Below are positions 47,247 through 56,121 of a stretch of 64,000 bases of DNA, piece by piece. Under the pieces are notes generated by a model that made no database searches, was not told where the DNA came from, and saw nothing but the letters and a program-made list of their open reading frames with translations. Numbering within the stretch: the stretch's first letter is position 1; the number at the start of each line of letters is the position of its first letter. The stretch is from an uncultured Flavonifractor sp. (GTDB lineage: Bacteria; Bacillota; Clostridia; Oscillospirales; Oscillospiraceae), in the NCBI GenBank assembly GCA_947346365.1, contig CANAAV010000009.1:1-64000 (forward strand), given 5' to 3'. Made by a program: the position numbers and the translations under genes.

Positions 47247-48017
47247 ATGGAACGGAAGAAACGGGTGCTGCTGGCGGACGCCAGCGAGGAATTCCGCCGG
47301 GTTTTGGCGGGCGTTTTGGCACAGGAGCAGGACATGGAGCTGGCGGGAGAGACCGGCGACGGGGAAGAGGCGGTGCGCCTGGCCGGGACGTGCGCGGCAG
47401 ACGTGCTGGTAATGGATATGGTGCTGGCCCGCATGGACGGGCTGGAGGTGCTCCAAGCGGTTCACGCGCTGCCGGAACCTCCCCGGGTGCTGGTCCTCTC
47501 CGGCTTTGTGCGGGGCCATATGGCGGACCTGGCGGCAGAGCACGGGGCAGATTATTACATGATGAAGCCGTGCAAGCCCTCCACGGTGGTGGAGCGAATC
47601 CGGCAGATGGCCGCCCAGCTCCAGGGCGGCGGAGAAGAGACACCGCGCGCAGACGCCAGAGGGGAAACCCTGGAACGCACGGTGACCTCTATCATCCACG
47701 AGATCGGCGTGCCCGCCCACATTAAGGGCTACCAGTACCTGCGGGAGGCCATTATGATCGCCGTGGAGGACATTGAGGTTATCAACGCGGTGACGAAAAT
47801 TCTCTATCCGGAGGTGGCCAAGCGTTTTGGCACCACCGCCAGCCGGGTGGAGCGGGCCATCCGCCACGCTATCGAGGTAGCCTGGGACCGGGGCGATTTG
47901 GAGACCCTGCAAAAATATTTTGGCTATACGGTGAGCAACGCCAAAGGCAAGCCCACCAACAGCGAGTTCATCGCGATGATCGCCGACCGGCTCCAGCTTC
48001 AGCGCAAGCAGAAATAG
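47247..48017 (+). CDS. spo0A: Sporulation master regulator Spo0A
   Basis: The 256-residue response regulator has a receiver domain (1-120) with phosphoacceptor D57 in [13 protein letters not shown] and the conserved lysine in MMKPCKP. The Spo0A-specific DNA-binding domain (about 140-256) contains [22 protein letters not shown] (read in parts), [15 protein letters not shown] and [16 protein letters not shown]. The usual ADDN acidic pocket reads ADAS: D11 is kept but the second aspartate is alanine. ATG 47247 follows GGGAAGGGAG. Its presence shows an endospore-former lineage. Confidence 0.96.
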   Translation: MERKKRVLLADASEEFRRVLAGVLAQEQDMELAGETGDGEEAVRLAGTCAADVLVMDMVLARMDGLEVLQAVHALPEPPRVLVLSGFVRGHMADLAAEHGADYYMMKPCKPSTVVERIRQMAAQLQGGGEETPRADARGETLERTVTSIIHEIGVPAHIKGYQYLREAIMIAVEDIEVINAVTKILYPEVAKRFGTTASRVERAIRHAIEVAWDRGDLETLQKYFGYTVSNAKGKPTNSEFIAMIADRLQLQRKQK

Positions 48018-48029
48018 GCTCGGCGGCGC

Positions 48030-48076
48030 AACGCCCCCACGCCTGCGCCAGATTCCGGCAGGCATGGGGGCGTTTT
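48030..48076 (+). terminator. spo0A terminator
   Basis: A long stem (AACGCCCCCA near 48030 pairing with TGGGGGCGTT ending at 48074, plus inner GCCTG/CAGGC) is followed by TTC. Confidence 0.65.
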
Positions 48077-48095
48077 CACATGGTTCAAGCATGGC

Positions 48096-48839
48096 CTAGT
48101 CCGGAATATCCCAGGGACGGGGCACACCGGAGGCGGCGCGGGCGGCGTCGGTGCCGATATAGGTCAGATTGGAAAAGGTCCGCTGAAGGACTTGATCCGG
48201 ATAGAAACGGTCCAAAAGCAGCTCCAGCTCTGTAACCGCGGGCAGGCCGCACTGCCGCCGGTCCATGCGGACCAGCGCCGCGGCGGAAAGGGCGATGTTT
48301 CCCGCCATCAGCGCCGCCAGAATCACAGTCAAACAGCGGCTTGGCCGGGCGCTGTCCAGCCGCCGGCGCAGGCGGGGATACAGCTGCCGCCTCCACAAGA
48401 CCGCGGCAGCGCCCCAAAAGGCGGAGAAGAGCAGGTTGACCCGCCCGTTGAGGTTGAAGGGCAGGTGGCTGTAATCCCAAAAGCAGGAGCCAAAAAACAT
48501 CTCCTGAAGCCAGGAGCAGAGGTACTCATAGCAGGTTCCCAGCAGGGCGCCCGCCCAAAACAGCCGCCGCCGCTGGGCCAGGCTGTGGAAAAGCAACGTA
48601 AACAGCACCGCCCCCAGGCCCCACACGAGGGAGAACGGGCCGTAGAGCACGCCGCTGCGGTTTTGCAGGCGGCCGGTGGTCAGGAGCATGAAGAGGGTCT
48701 CCCCTATGCACCCCCAGAAGGAGGCCAGCAGGAAGATCCAAAACAGCTCTTTCAGATCCAATGCGCCCGCTGAAGCCTCCGCCCGGCTGGAAGACGGGCC
48801 GCAGGCCGGGGCGGGATGCACATGACTGAGTGTGGGAAT
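48096..48839 (-). CDS. Putative ABC-transporter type IV (CmpB-like) membrane protein
   Basis: The protein of roughly 247-259 residues has five transmembrane helices and matches the ABC_trans_CmpB family: ASFWGCIGETLFMLLTTGRLQNRSGVLYGPF (read in parts) then YEYLCSWLQEMFFG. No ATPase partner is near and transport is unproven. The start is uncertain. The longest reading begins at GTG 48875 without an RBS; GAGGAGG instead sits 8 nt before an ATT at 48837-48839, so a rare ATT start is possible and is used here. Confidence 0.75.
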   Translation of the reverse strand: MPTLSHVHPAPACGPSSSRAEASAGALDLKELFWIFLLASFWGCIGETLFMLLTTGRLQNRSGVLYGPFSLVWGLGAVLFTLLFHSLAQRRRLFWAGALLGTCYEYLCSWLQEMFFGSCFWDYSHLPFNLNGRVNLLFSAFWGAAAVLWRRQLYPRLRRRLDSARPSRCLTVILAALMAGNIALSAAALVRMDRRQCGLPAVTELELLLDRFYPDQVLQRTFSNLTYIGTDAARAASGVPRPWDIPD

Positions 48840-49138
48840 GGGAAACGCCTCCTCTGTGAAAATTGGCGGCAGCACGTCCGGCAGCGGAACAAAACGGGTC
48901 GTCGGCCCCTGGACGATACAGGTCTTCGCCCCGCTTTGAGGGCGCCATGTCGACTATACCACACAGCCTTTCCGCTTTCCATGAAGGAGAGATTAAGTTT
49001 TCTTTAAAAATGGGACGGCTCCTACTACTTATATCCAGGAAATCCGCCGTTTATGCCGCCGGGGCACAGGGCTGGACTTTTGGCGGATCTTGTCGTAAAC
49101 TAGTAGTCTACCAAGTATAGATAATAGAGGAGACAGCT

Positions 49139-51310
49139 ATGGAGCGCATCATTCAGATATTGGCCCAGGAGCTGGGACAAAGCGAAACCCATGTAGCCAA
49201 TGTGGCGGCCCTCATCGACGAGGGGAACACCATCCCCTTTATCGCCCGCTACCGCAAAGAGCTCCACGGAGCCATGGACGACACCACCCTGCGCGCTCTG
49301 GCCGACCGGCTGCAATACCTGCGCAGCCTGGAGCAGCGCCGCCAGGAGGTGCGCGCCGCCATTGAAAGCCAGGGCAAGCTCACGCAAGAGTTATCTGAGG
49401 CAATCGCCGCCGCGGTTACCCTGGCGGAGGTTGAGGACCTGTACCGCCCCTATAAGCAGAAACGGCGCACCCGGGCCACCGCGGCGAAGGAAAAAGGACT
49501 GGAACCTTTAGCGGCGCTGCTGTTTGCCCAGGAGCGCTCCTGCCCGCCGCCGGAGGAGGCCGCCCAGGCCTACGTAGACGCGGAGAAGGGAGTGGACAGC
49601 GTGCAGGCCGCTCTCCAGGGGGCGGGAGACATCGCCGCCGAGTGGATATCCGACGACGCGGCCCTGCGCAAGCTCCTGCGGGAGCTGTGGTGGCGGAAGG
49701 CGGAGCTGGTGTCCAAAGCCGCCGGGAAGGAGCCGGAGGATACGGTCTACCGGCTGTATTACGACTTCCGCACGCCGGTAAGCCGGGCCATGGGCCACCA
49801 GGTGCTGGCCATCAACCGGGGCGAGCGGGAGGGAATCCTGAAGGCCGGCGTGGAGATGGACCGGGAGAGCGCCCTGATCGCCCTGCGCCGGAAGGTGCTG
49901 ATGCCCGGCGCGCCCTCAATGGCCTTTGTCCGCGCCGCCGTGGAGGACAGCTACGACCGTTTGATCTCCCCCAGCGTGGAGCGGGAGACCAGAAGCCGCC
50001 TGACCGACGGGGCCAACGAAGGAGCCATCGCCAACTTCGGGCTGAACCTGAAGCCCCTGCTGATGCAGCCGCCGGTGAAGGGGAAGGTAACCATGGGCCT
50101 GGACCCCGGATACCGCAACGGCTGCAAGGTGGCGGTGGTGGACGGCACCGGGCGGGTGCTGGACACGGCGGTCGTCTATCCCACATTCTCCAAGGCCAAG
50201 CAGCAGCAGGCCATTGACGTGCTCTCCCGTCTCATCCGGACCTACGGCGTGGCGCATATCGCCATCGGCAACGGTACCGCCAGCCGGGAGACGGAACAGA
50301 TGACGGTGGAACTGATCAAGGCCGTGGGCGGCACGGTCAGCTACATGATTGTCAACGAGGCGGGCGCCAGCGTTTATTCCGCATCCAAGCTGGCCGCCGA
50401 GGAATTTCCCGAGTATGACGTAAACCTGCGCTCGGCGGTGTCGATCGCCCGGCGGCTCCAGGATCCCCTGGCGGAGCTGGTCAAAATCGACCCCAAAAGC
50501 ATCGGTGTGGGACAGTACCAGCACGATATGCCCCAGGCCCGGCTGGACGAGGCCCTCTCCGGCGTGGTAGAGGACTGCGTGAATGCGGTGGGGGTGGACC
50601 TGAACACCGCCTCCGCCCCGCTGCTGAACCGGGTGTCCGGTCTGAGCGCCGTGACGGCCAGGAATATCGTCAAATACCGGGAGGAAAACGGCGCCTTTAC
50701 CAGCCGGAAGCAGGTGCTGAAGGTACCCAAGCTGGGACCCAAAGCCTTTGAGCAGTGCGCGGGCTTCCTGCGGGTGCCGGAGAGTCCCTCCATCCTGGAC
50801 AATACCGGCGTGCACCCGGAGAGCTACGCCGCGGCGGAGCGCCTGCTGAAGGAGTGCGGCTACACCCTGGCGGATGTGAAGGCCGGGACCATCGGAGCGC
50901 TTCGCGAGCGCATGGCGGAGCGGGGGGAGGAGGCCCTGGCGCAGACCTGCGGCGTGGGCGCGCCCACCCTGCGGGATATCGCCGCGGAGCTGCTCAAGCC
51001 GGGGCGGGACCCCCGGGATGAACTGCCCCGGCCCATTCTGCGCACCGACGTACTGGAGATGAAAGACCTCAAGCCCGGCATGGAGCTCACCGGCACGGTG
51101 CGCAATGTCATTGATTTCGGCGTCTTTGTAGATGTCGGCGTGCACCAGGACGGCCTGGTACACATCAGCCAGCTCTCCGGGCGCCGGGTGCGTCATCCGT
51201 CGGAGCTGCTCAGCGTGGGGGATATTGTCACCGTCTGGGTGCTGGAGGTGGATGAGAAGAAAAAACGCATCGCTCTGACTATGAAAAAAAACGCCGGACA
51301 GGCGGTATAA
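49139..51310 (+). CDS. tex: RNA-binding transcription accessory protein Tex
   Basis: The 723-residue protein shows the Tex layout: N-terminal helical domain (1-300), YqgF/RNase-H-like domain (VTMGLDPGYRNGCKVAVVDG, about 320-450), two helix-hairpin-helix motifs (GVDLNTASAPLLNRVSGL, about 480) and an S1 RNA-binding domain at about 640-715 (GMELTGTVRNVIDFGVFVDVG). Tex influences transcription and RNA metabolism through an Spt6-like fold. ATG 49139 follows GAGGAG. It is monocistronic. Confidence 0.95.
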   Translation: MERIIQILAQELGQSETHVANVAALIDEGNTIPFIARYRKELHGAMDDTTLRALADRLQYLRSLEQRRQEVRAAIESQGKLTQELSEAIAAAVTLAEVEDLYRPYKQKRRTRATAAKEKGLEPLAALLFAQERSCPPPEEAAQAYVDAEKGVDSVQAALQGAGDIAAEWISDDAALRKLLRELWWRKAELVSKAAGKEPEDTVYRLYYDFRTPVSRAMGHQVLAINRGEREGILKAGVEMDRESALIALRRKVLMPGAPSMAFVRAAVEDSYDRLISPSVERETRSRLTDGANEGAIANFGLNLKPLLMQPPVKGKVTMGLDPGYRNGCKVAVVDGTGRVLDTAVVYPTFSKAKQQQAIDVLSRLIRTYGVAHIAIGNGTASRETEQMTVELIKAVGGTVSYMIVNEAGASVYSASKLAAEEFPEYDVNLRSAVSIARRLQDPLAELVKIDPKSIGVGQYQHDMPQARLDEALSGVVEDCVNAVGVDLNTASAPLLNRVSGLSAVTARNIVKYREENGAFTSRKQVLKVPKLGPKAFEQCAGFLRVPESPSILDNTGVHPESYAAAERLLKECGYTLADVKAGTIGALRERMAERGEEALAQTCGVGAPTLRDIAAELLKPGRDPRDELPRPILRTDVLEMKDLKPGMELTGTVRNVIDFGVFVDVGVHQDGLVHISQLSGRRVRHPSELLSVGDIVTVWVLEVDEKKKRIALTMKKNAGQAV

Positions 51311-51324
51311 CTGTCACAAAATCA

Positions 51325-51357
51325 CCCAGAGTTCGCGCCTTAAGCGCGAACTCTGGG
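51325..51357. terminator. Hairpin between convergent tex and the nucleotidase
   Basis: A perfect 14-bp stem CCCAGAGTTCGCGC (51325-51338 with 51344-51357), loop CTTAA, without a T-tract. Confidence 0.55.
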
Positions 51358-51388
51358 CCAGTCTCAGCATGTCGAAATTCTCCGAGTC

Positions 51389-53317
51389 CTATCCCCGGTA
51401 GCGCCGGTAGGCACTGCGCCCGCCCCGGCGAACCCCGTAACGGCGGCGGCCTCCCCCGCCGATAAGCCGCCGCGCCAGCAACGCCGCCAGGACAATCAGC
51501 AGCGCCGCCGCCAAGACGACCAGCAGCGTAATCCAATTGGGGTGTTCCAGCAGCCGGATGGGATTCCAGGAGGGCGCGCACACCTTTCTCCCTTCCGGCG
51601 CGGCGTACCGGGCGTCCACCGCGCCCATGGACTGAAGATAGGAGGCCAGGGCATACCACTCTTTTACCTCGCTGCCGTTTTGATTGTGAATGATCTGCTC
51701 CTCAAAATCTGTGACAACACGGCCCTGGGCGTCCTTGGGGGTGATGGTCAAAATACCGAAGGATTTCCCATTGACCGCCCCCAGCATCTGCCCGGAATAG
51801 AGCCCTGTAACCACCCGGTAGAGCTTGTCGTCCTCCAAAGGCACCTGCTTCCCGTCCGGGAGCACCTGAGCACACTGAGTCACCCTGTTAAAAATCATCC
51901 GGTGGGGATTCCAGGTCCATGTCATACCGGAGGGATAGAGCTGCGCGGCAGACATGATGGGCGTTACCGAGGCGTCCACCTCAAAGGCGTCCCGCAGCTC
52001 CCGGCCGGTGATCCAGACGGAAATCAGCGGATAGCCCGGCGTGCCGTCGCCGCCGGAGCCCAGGGAGGAGACATTAAATGCATCAGAGGTGGTAATGTCC
52101 CCCCGGGTCAGAGACGCCCGGACCACGCCGGAGGCAACCACCGCGAAGTCCACCGGCACATACGCCTCCCCCTCCGCCTGCTGCACGGCATAGACATAGG
52201 AGTCGGCAATCAGGCTGCCCAGAGGATCCTCCTGCTGCTGCGCGGCAAACTGGCTGATGGGCGTAAAATCAAAGCTGCTGGTGGCCAGCACCTGGTGAAA
52301 CATCAGTCCGTAATCCGCCAGATACTGCTGCTCCACCTGATTTTGAAATTCCGCGGCCAGCGCGGTCATGGCCGGGTCGTCGGGCACGGAGCCGTCAACG
52401 GGAATCAGGCGAAAATCCGACTCCACCGTTTGATTCCCAGACTTTTCCACTGTCAGCACACCTAAGTTCTGGGTATACTCCCCGCAGGAGACAATCAAGG
52501 TTCCGTTAACCTGGATGGGCGTGGGGGTGGTGGAGTGGGTATGTCCGGAAATAATCACGTCGATGCCGTCCACCGCCCGGGCCAGCTCATAGTCCTCTCC
52601 CTTTCCGTCTGAAGTACCGCTGTGGGACAGGCAGATGATGTAATCCGGATTTTCATTGGCCCGGATTTCCGCTACCACCTGGCGGGCGGCGTCGGCAATG
52701 GGGGTAAACTCCATGCCGGACATGGGGGCGCATTCGTCGGCGTCCACGCCCAGCACGCCGAACACCGCAACGCGCAGTCCGCCCCGCTCCAGCACGGTGT
52801 AATCCCCGACGCCATAGCGCCTCCAGGCCGCCCAGGCGGCGGTATCCTCCGCCGGCGGCTTATAGTTGGCCTGCACCAGGGCGGGCAGGCGTTCTCCGCT
52901 GTCCACCGCGGCATTCAGCATGGCCGCCAGCCCCGCAGAGCGGTAATCAAATTCGTGGTTGCCCAGCGTAGACACGTCATACCCCATTGCCCCCAGAGCC
53001 CGCAGCTCAGGGGCGTCGGAGGAGTAAATGGTCTGGAATAGGGAGCCCATAGAGAAATCTCCGGCATCCAGCGTCACCACCGGGTGTTCCGCCACCTCCC
53101 GCTCTTGGCACAGCAGGGTAGCTAGGCGGGTATATCCGCCGTACTCCCCGCCGTCCTCTGCGGGCGCGGGAAGAAAATGGTCGTGTGTATCGTGGGTAAA
53201 TAAAATCGTCAGCGCTCGGGCCGCGTCCTCCCGGGCCCCCGCCGCCGGGGCCAGGACTCCCGCCAGCAGCAAGGCCGTCAGGAACAGCGCACCCAGCCTG
53301 CGCAGGATTCGCTTCAT
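51389..53317 (-). CDS. Surface 5'-nucleotidase / metallophosphoesterase (UshA-like)
   Basis: The 642-residue protein has a signal peptide (about 8-28), a metallophosphoesterase domain (about 35-290) with FTHDTHDHF, LDAGDFSMGS, GNHEFD and GHTHS metal ligands, and the 5'-nucleotidase C-terminal substrate domain (about 340-530). A C-terminal transmembrane helix (about 590-612) followed by an Arg/Gly-rich cytoplasmic tail anchors it. It should hydrolyse extracellular nucleotides or 2',3'-cyclic nucleotides. ATG 53317 follows GGAGGG. Confidence 0.92.
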   Translation of the reverse strand: MKRILRRLGALFLTALLLAGVLAPAAGAREDAARALTILFTHDTHDHFLPAPAEDGGEYGGYTRLATLLCQEREVAEHPVVTLDAGDFSMGSLFQTIYSSDAPELRALGAMGYDVSTLGNHEFDYRSAGLAAMLNAAVDSGERLPALVQANYKPPAEDTAAWAAWRRYGVGDYTVLERGGLRVAVFGVLGVDADECAPMSGMEFTPIADAARQVVAEIRANENPDYIICLSHSGTSDGKGEDYELARAVDGIDVIISGHTHSTTPTPIQVNGTLIVSCGEYTQNLGVLTVEKSGNQTVESDFRLIPVDGSVPDDPAMTALAAEFQNQVEQQYLADYGLMFHQVLATSSFDFTPISQFAAQQQEDPLGSLIADSYVYAVQQAEGEAYVPVDFAVVASGVVRASLTRGDITTSDAFNVSSLGSGGDGTPGYPLISVWITGRELRDAFEVDASVTPIMSAAQLYPSGMTWTWNPHRMIFNRVTQCAQVLPDGKQVPLEDDKLYRVVTGLYSGQMLGAVNGKSFGILTITPKDAQGRVVTDFEEQIIHNQNGSEVKEWYALASYLQSMGAVDARYAAPEGRKVCAPSWNPIRLLEHPNWITLLVVLAAALLIVLAALLARRLIGGGGRRRYGVRRGGRSAYRRYRG

Positions 53318-53451
53318 GGCGCCTTCCCTCCTTTTCCTCTATTGTGCCACAGATATGAGAAAATTGGAAGGGTATTTTATGAAAACTTACAGCGTATATC
53401 CGCGGCCCGGGGGAGCGCCCGGGAAACGCTCCCCCGTCCGGCCGTTCCGCC

Positions 53452-54603
53452 TCAGCCCGCCATGAACAGGCTGCGCAGCAGACGCGCAAAAATGCCGCCC
53501 ACCGTCACCCGCGCCACCTCCTGTCCGGCTACGATGGGAATGGTCTGCAGGGTTTCGTCTCCTACCGTGATCACCATTTCCCCCAGCTTTTGTCCAGCCT
53601 CCACCGGCGCCTCCACATTTTCACACAGGTCCAGACGGCTCTCCACCTGATTGAGACGGCTCTTCTCCACCAAAATGCGGCTGGTCTGGCTCAGCACCGG
53701 CTGCACCTGGGATTGTTCGCCCAGGAGCACCTCCACCGGCGGGAGGGCCTGGCCGGGGTAGACATCCATCAGCGTGTAATTGGCAAAGCCGTAATTCAGC
53801 AGCGCCTTTGCCCCCTCAGAGCGGATATCCCCGGAGGGGGATTTCATAATAACCGCAATCAGCTCCATGCCGTCCCGCTCCGCCGTGGCGGAGATGCAGA
53901 ACTGGGCGGAAGCGGTGGAACCGGTTTTCAGCCCCGTAGCTCCCTCATAAAAGCGGATGAGCTTGTTGGTATTGGACAACTGAAAAGCTCCGTCCCGCAG
54001 GGTGTCCATCCAAATCGTAGTATAATTGCGGATGCTCGGATGCTTTAAAATCAGCTCCCGGCTCATCAGAGCGATGTCATAGGCGCAGGTCAGGTGCCCC
54101 GCGGCGGGCAGGCCGGTGCAGTTGATAAAGCAGGTGTCTGTCATCCCCAGCTGGGCGGCCCGCTGGTTCATGCGCTCTACAAAGGCGCTCTCGCTGCCCG
54201 CCAGGTGCTCCGCCAGCGCCACGGCGGCGTCATTGCCGGACGCCACGCTCACCGCTTTGAGCAGGTCATTTACGCTCATCAGCTCCCCTTCCTTCAGGTA
54301 AACCTGCGACCCCCCCATGGAGGCCGCCCGCGCGGAGACCTGCACCATATCCTCCAGCTTCAGCTGCCCCTGGTCCAGGGCCTCCATCACCAGCAGGAGG
54401 GTCATAATCTTCGTCACGCTGGCGGGCTCCAGCTTGTCATGGGCGTTATTCTCACACAGAACCGTCCCAGTCTCCTTTTCCATCAGCAGGCAGGCTGCGG
54501 CGTCCACTTCAGGCGCGGCAGGGGCGCCCGCCCCCTCCGCCGCCCAGGCGGGGGAAATCATAAGCGAAGCAGCCAGCAGGGCTGCGGTCCATTTTTTTAT
54601 CAT
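53452..54603 (-). CDS. D-alanyl-D-alanine carboxypeptidase (DacF/PBP5-type)
   Basis: The 383-residue class-C low-molecular-weight PBP trims pentapeptide side chains of peptidoglycan. It has a signal peptide (about 1-21), the catalytic SVTK serine motif (in ASVTKIM, about residue 62), SGN (SVASGNDAAV) and KTGS (GLKTGSTAS). The C-terminal beta domain is present and ends in an amphipathic stretch. In sporulators, DacF-type enzymes modify cortex crosslinking; whether this is DacF, DacA or DacB is not settled. ATG 54603 follows GGAGGG. Confidence 0.93.
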   Translation of the reverse strand: MIKKWTAALLAASLMISPAWAAEGAGAPAAPEVDAAACLLMEKETGTVLCENNAHDKLEPASVTKIMTLLLVMEALDQGQLKLEDMVQVSARAASMGGSQVYLKEGELMSVNDLLKAVSVASGNDAAVALAEHLAGSESAFVERMNQRAAQLGMTDTCFINCTGLPAAGHLTCAYDIALMSRELILKHPSIRNYTTIWMDTLRDGAFQLSNTNKLIRFYEGATGLKTGSTASAQFCISATAERDGMELIAVIMKSPSGDIRSEGAKALLNYGFANYTLMDVYPGQALPPVEVLLGEQSQVQPVLSQTSRILVEKSRLNQVESRLDLCENVEAPVEAGQKLGEMVITVGDETLQTIPIVAGQEVARVTVGGIFARLLRSLFMAG

Positions 54604-54823
54604 GCTGTGTCCCTCCAAATGAGAGCCCGCTTCCGCCGCCGGAGGGGTGGAAATCCCCTGGGGCCGCGGGCCCTTGATCGTGCTTGCGCTATGATTAAGG
54701 ATGTGGAATCCAAGGGGATTCTATGCAATTGGCGTCCTCCTTTGCTGGAGAAAATCTTTCCCGTCTCCGCTGCGCCTGTCAACCTGCACAAAAAGCGGCT
54801 GTAAATTTTATCTAATCTACGGC

Positions 54824-54852
54824 TTGCATCCAAAACTATACCATGTTATCAT
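54824..54852 (+). promoter_or_regulatory. Promoter of the LacI regulator gene
   Basis: TTGCAT (54824-54829), 17-bp spacer, TATCAT (54847-54852). The expected start at about 54859 lies just ahead of the operator. Confidence 0.65.
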
Positions 54853-54865
54853 AAAGTCGCAGTAG

Positions 54866-54877
54866 GAATACGAATTC
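54866..54877. promoter_or_regulatory. LacI-type operator at the regulator's own promoter
   Basis: GAATACGAATTC (one mismatch from a perfect 12-bp palindrome) followed by TTA, immediately downstream of the transcription start. The same word is present before the kinase gene at 56086. Confidence 0.72.
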
Positions 54878-54892
54878 TTAGGGGTATTGATT

Positions 54893-55861
54893 ATGATTAC
54901 CATGACAGAAATCGCCAAGCTGACCCAGGTTTCCCAGCCCACGGTCTCCCGCGTACTCAACGGCAGTAAAACCGTCTCCGCGGATATCCGGGAGCGGGTG
55001 CTGGCCTGCGCCAGGGAGCATAATTACCAATTCAACGCCCTGGCCAAAAGTCTTCAGGGGGGTAAAACCCAGCTCTTAGGCGTTCTGCTCACCGACGTCT
55101 CCAACAGTTTTTTTGCCGACTTGGCAAAACAGGTGGAGGCGAAGGCCCGGGAACTGGGATACAGCATCATACTCTTCAACAGCGATTACAGCAGCGCCCG
55201 GGAGCAGGAGTACCTGGACGTTGTACGGCGTTACCGGGTGGACGGCGTGCTGGCGGTCCCGGTTTTAGAGGGAGGCTCCCTCTGGCCCGGCTGTGCGCAG
55301 CGGCTGGACGTGCCTGTCGTGGCGCTTACCCGCCAGGTGGAAGGCCTGGACTGCGTCTATCTGGACCATGTGGAGGCCGCCGCCCAGGTGGCCCGCCATA
55401 TGACCCAGCGGGGCTACCGCCAGTTTTTGTTCATCGGCCAGGACGGCTGCCCGAAATGCGAGGGCTTCCGCCAGGAGCTGTCCGCCCGGGGCCTGGCCTC
55501 CCAACTCACCGTGCTGGAGGGCCAGGATGATGAGCAGCTGAAAAAGGAGCTGCGCTCTCATTGCCAGCGGCCGGGCCCCCGTACCGGTATCTTTGCCAAC
55601 AACGACGTCTGCGCCCTGCGGGTGCTCAGCATTCTGCGTGCGCTGGGCATCGCCGTCCCCGGCCGGGTGGGGGTCATGGGCTTTGACGACACCTATATGG
55701 GCCGCTATCTCCACCCCGCCCTGAGCAGCGTCTCCCAACCCATCGAGCAAATCGCCCAGCAGGCGGTTTCCCGTCTGGCGTACCGGATCGACAACCCGGG
55801 TCCCGCCGCGCCCCTGAATCTGGCGCTGCCGGCCGCGCTTGTTCTCCGGGAGAGCACTTAG
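54893..55861 (+). CDS. LacI-family repressor of the sucrose genes
   Basis: The 322-residue protein has the LacI helix-turn-helix (MTEIAKLTQVSQPTVSRVLNG), a hinge helix (NALAKSLQGGKTQLLG) and a periplasmic-binding-like effector domain (about 65-320). Length is typical (about 330). ATG 54893 follows AGGGG; ATG 54902 is an alternative. Matched operators at its own promoter and upstream of the fructokinase gene indicate negative autoregulation and control of the sucrose operon; the inducer is probably a sugar or sugar phosphate. Confidence 0.9.
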   Translation: MITMTEIAKLTQVSQPTVSRVLNGSKTVSADIRERVLACAREHNYQFNALAKSLQGGKTQLLGVLLTDVSNSFFADLAKQVEAKARELGYSIILFNSDYSSAREQEYLDVVRRYRVDGVLAVPVLEGGSLWPGCAQRLDVPVVALTRQVEGLDCVYLDHVEAAAQVARHMTQRGYRQFLFIGQDGCPKCEGFRQELSARGLASQLTVLEGQDDEQLKKELRSHCQRPGPRTGIFANNDVCALRVLSILRALGIAVPGRVGVMGFDDTYMGRYLHPALSSVSQPIEQIAQQAVSRLAYRIDNPGPAAPLNLALPAALVLREST

Positions 55862-56042
55862 CGCGCTCTCTCATGGGCTGTGGCCGAGCATTGCCGGCAC
55901 GCCCAACCGGCGAATCTTTTTTCATTACACCGCGTTCAATTTTCTTGCAATGCGCAAAGTATCCCTGTAAAGCTCTGCCTTGCCCGGCGGAAAACTCCCT
56001 CTCCTTTGGGTACATCGCCAATGTTCAGGCAAGGCCCGGTCA

Positions 56043-56074
56043 GAAAAAAGGATGACAGCTGTTGTCCTTTTTTC
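56043..56074 (+). terminator. Hairpin terminator between lacI gene and kinase
   Basis: GAAAAAAGGA (56043-56052) pairs with TCCTTTTTTC (56065-56074) around a CAGCTG loop core. The T-run in the 3' arm makes it a plausible terminator of the lacI transcript just before the next operator. The rest of the 260-bp gap from 55862 shows no gene. Confidence 0.65.
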
Positions 56075-56085
56075 GTGGATTTTGT

Positions 56086-56097
56086 GAATACGTATTC
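56086..56097. promoter_or_regulatory. LacI-type operator of the fructokinase-amylosucrase operon
   Basis: GAATACGTATTC is a perfect 12-bp palindrome, followed by TTA exactly as at 54866-54880. It lies 24 bp before the kinase start codon. I could not place a convincing -35/-10 pair around it. Confidence 0.78.
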
Positions 56098-56121
56098 TTA
56101 TCGATATAGCAGGAGGCAGAC

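Noticed and set aside
53379..53465. 28-codon plus-strand ORF beginning MKTYSVYPRPGG with a fair RBS
   Set aside because: It overlaps the hairpin downstream of the carboxypeptidase gene, has no promoter or partner genes, and its Pro/Gly/Arg content reflects the GC-rich stem.
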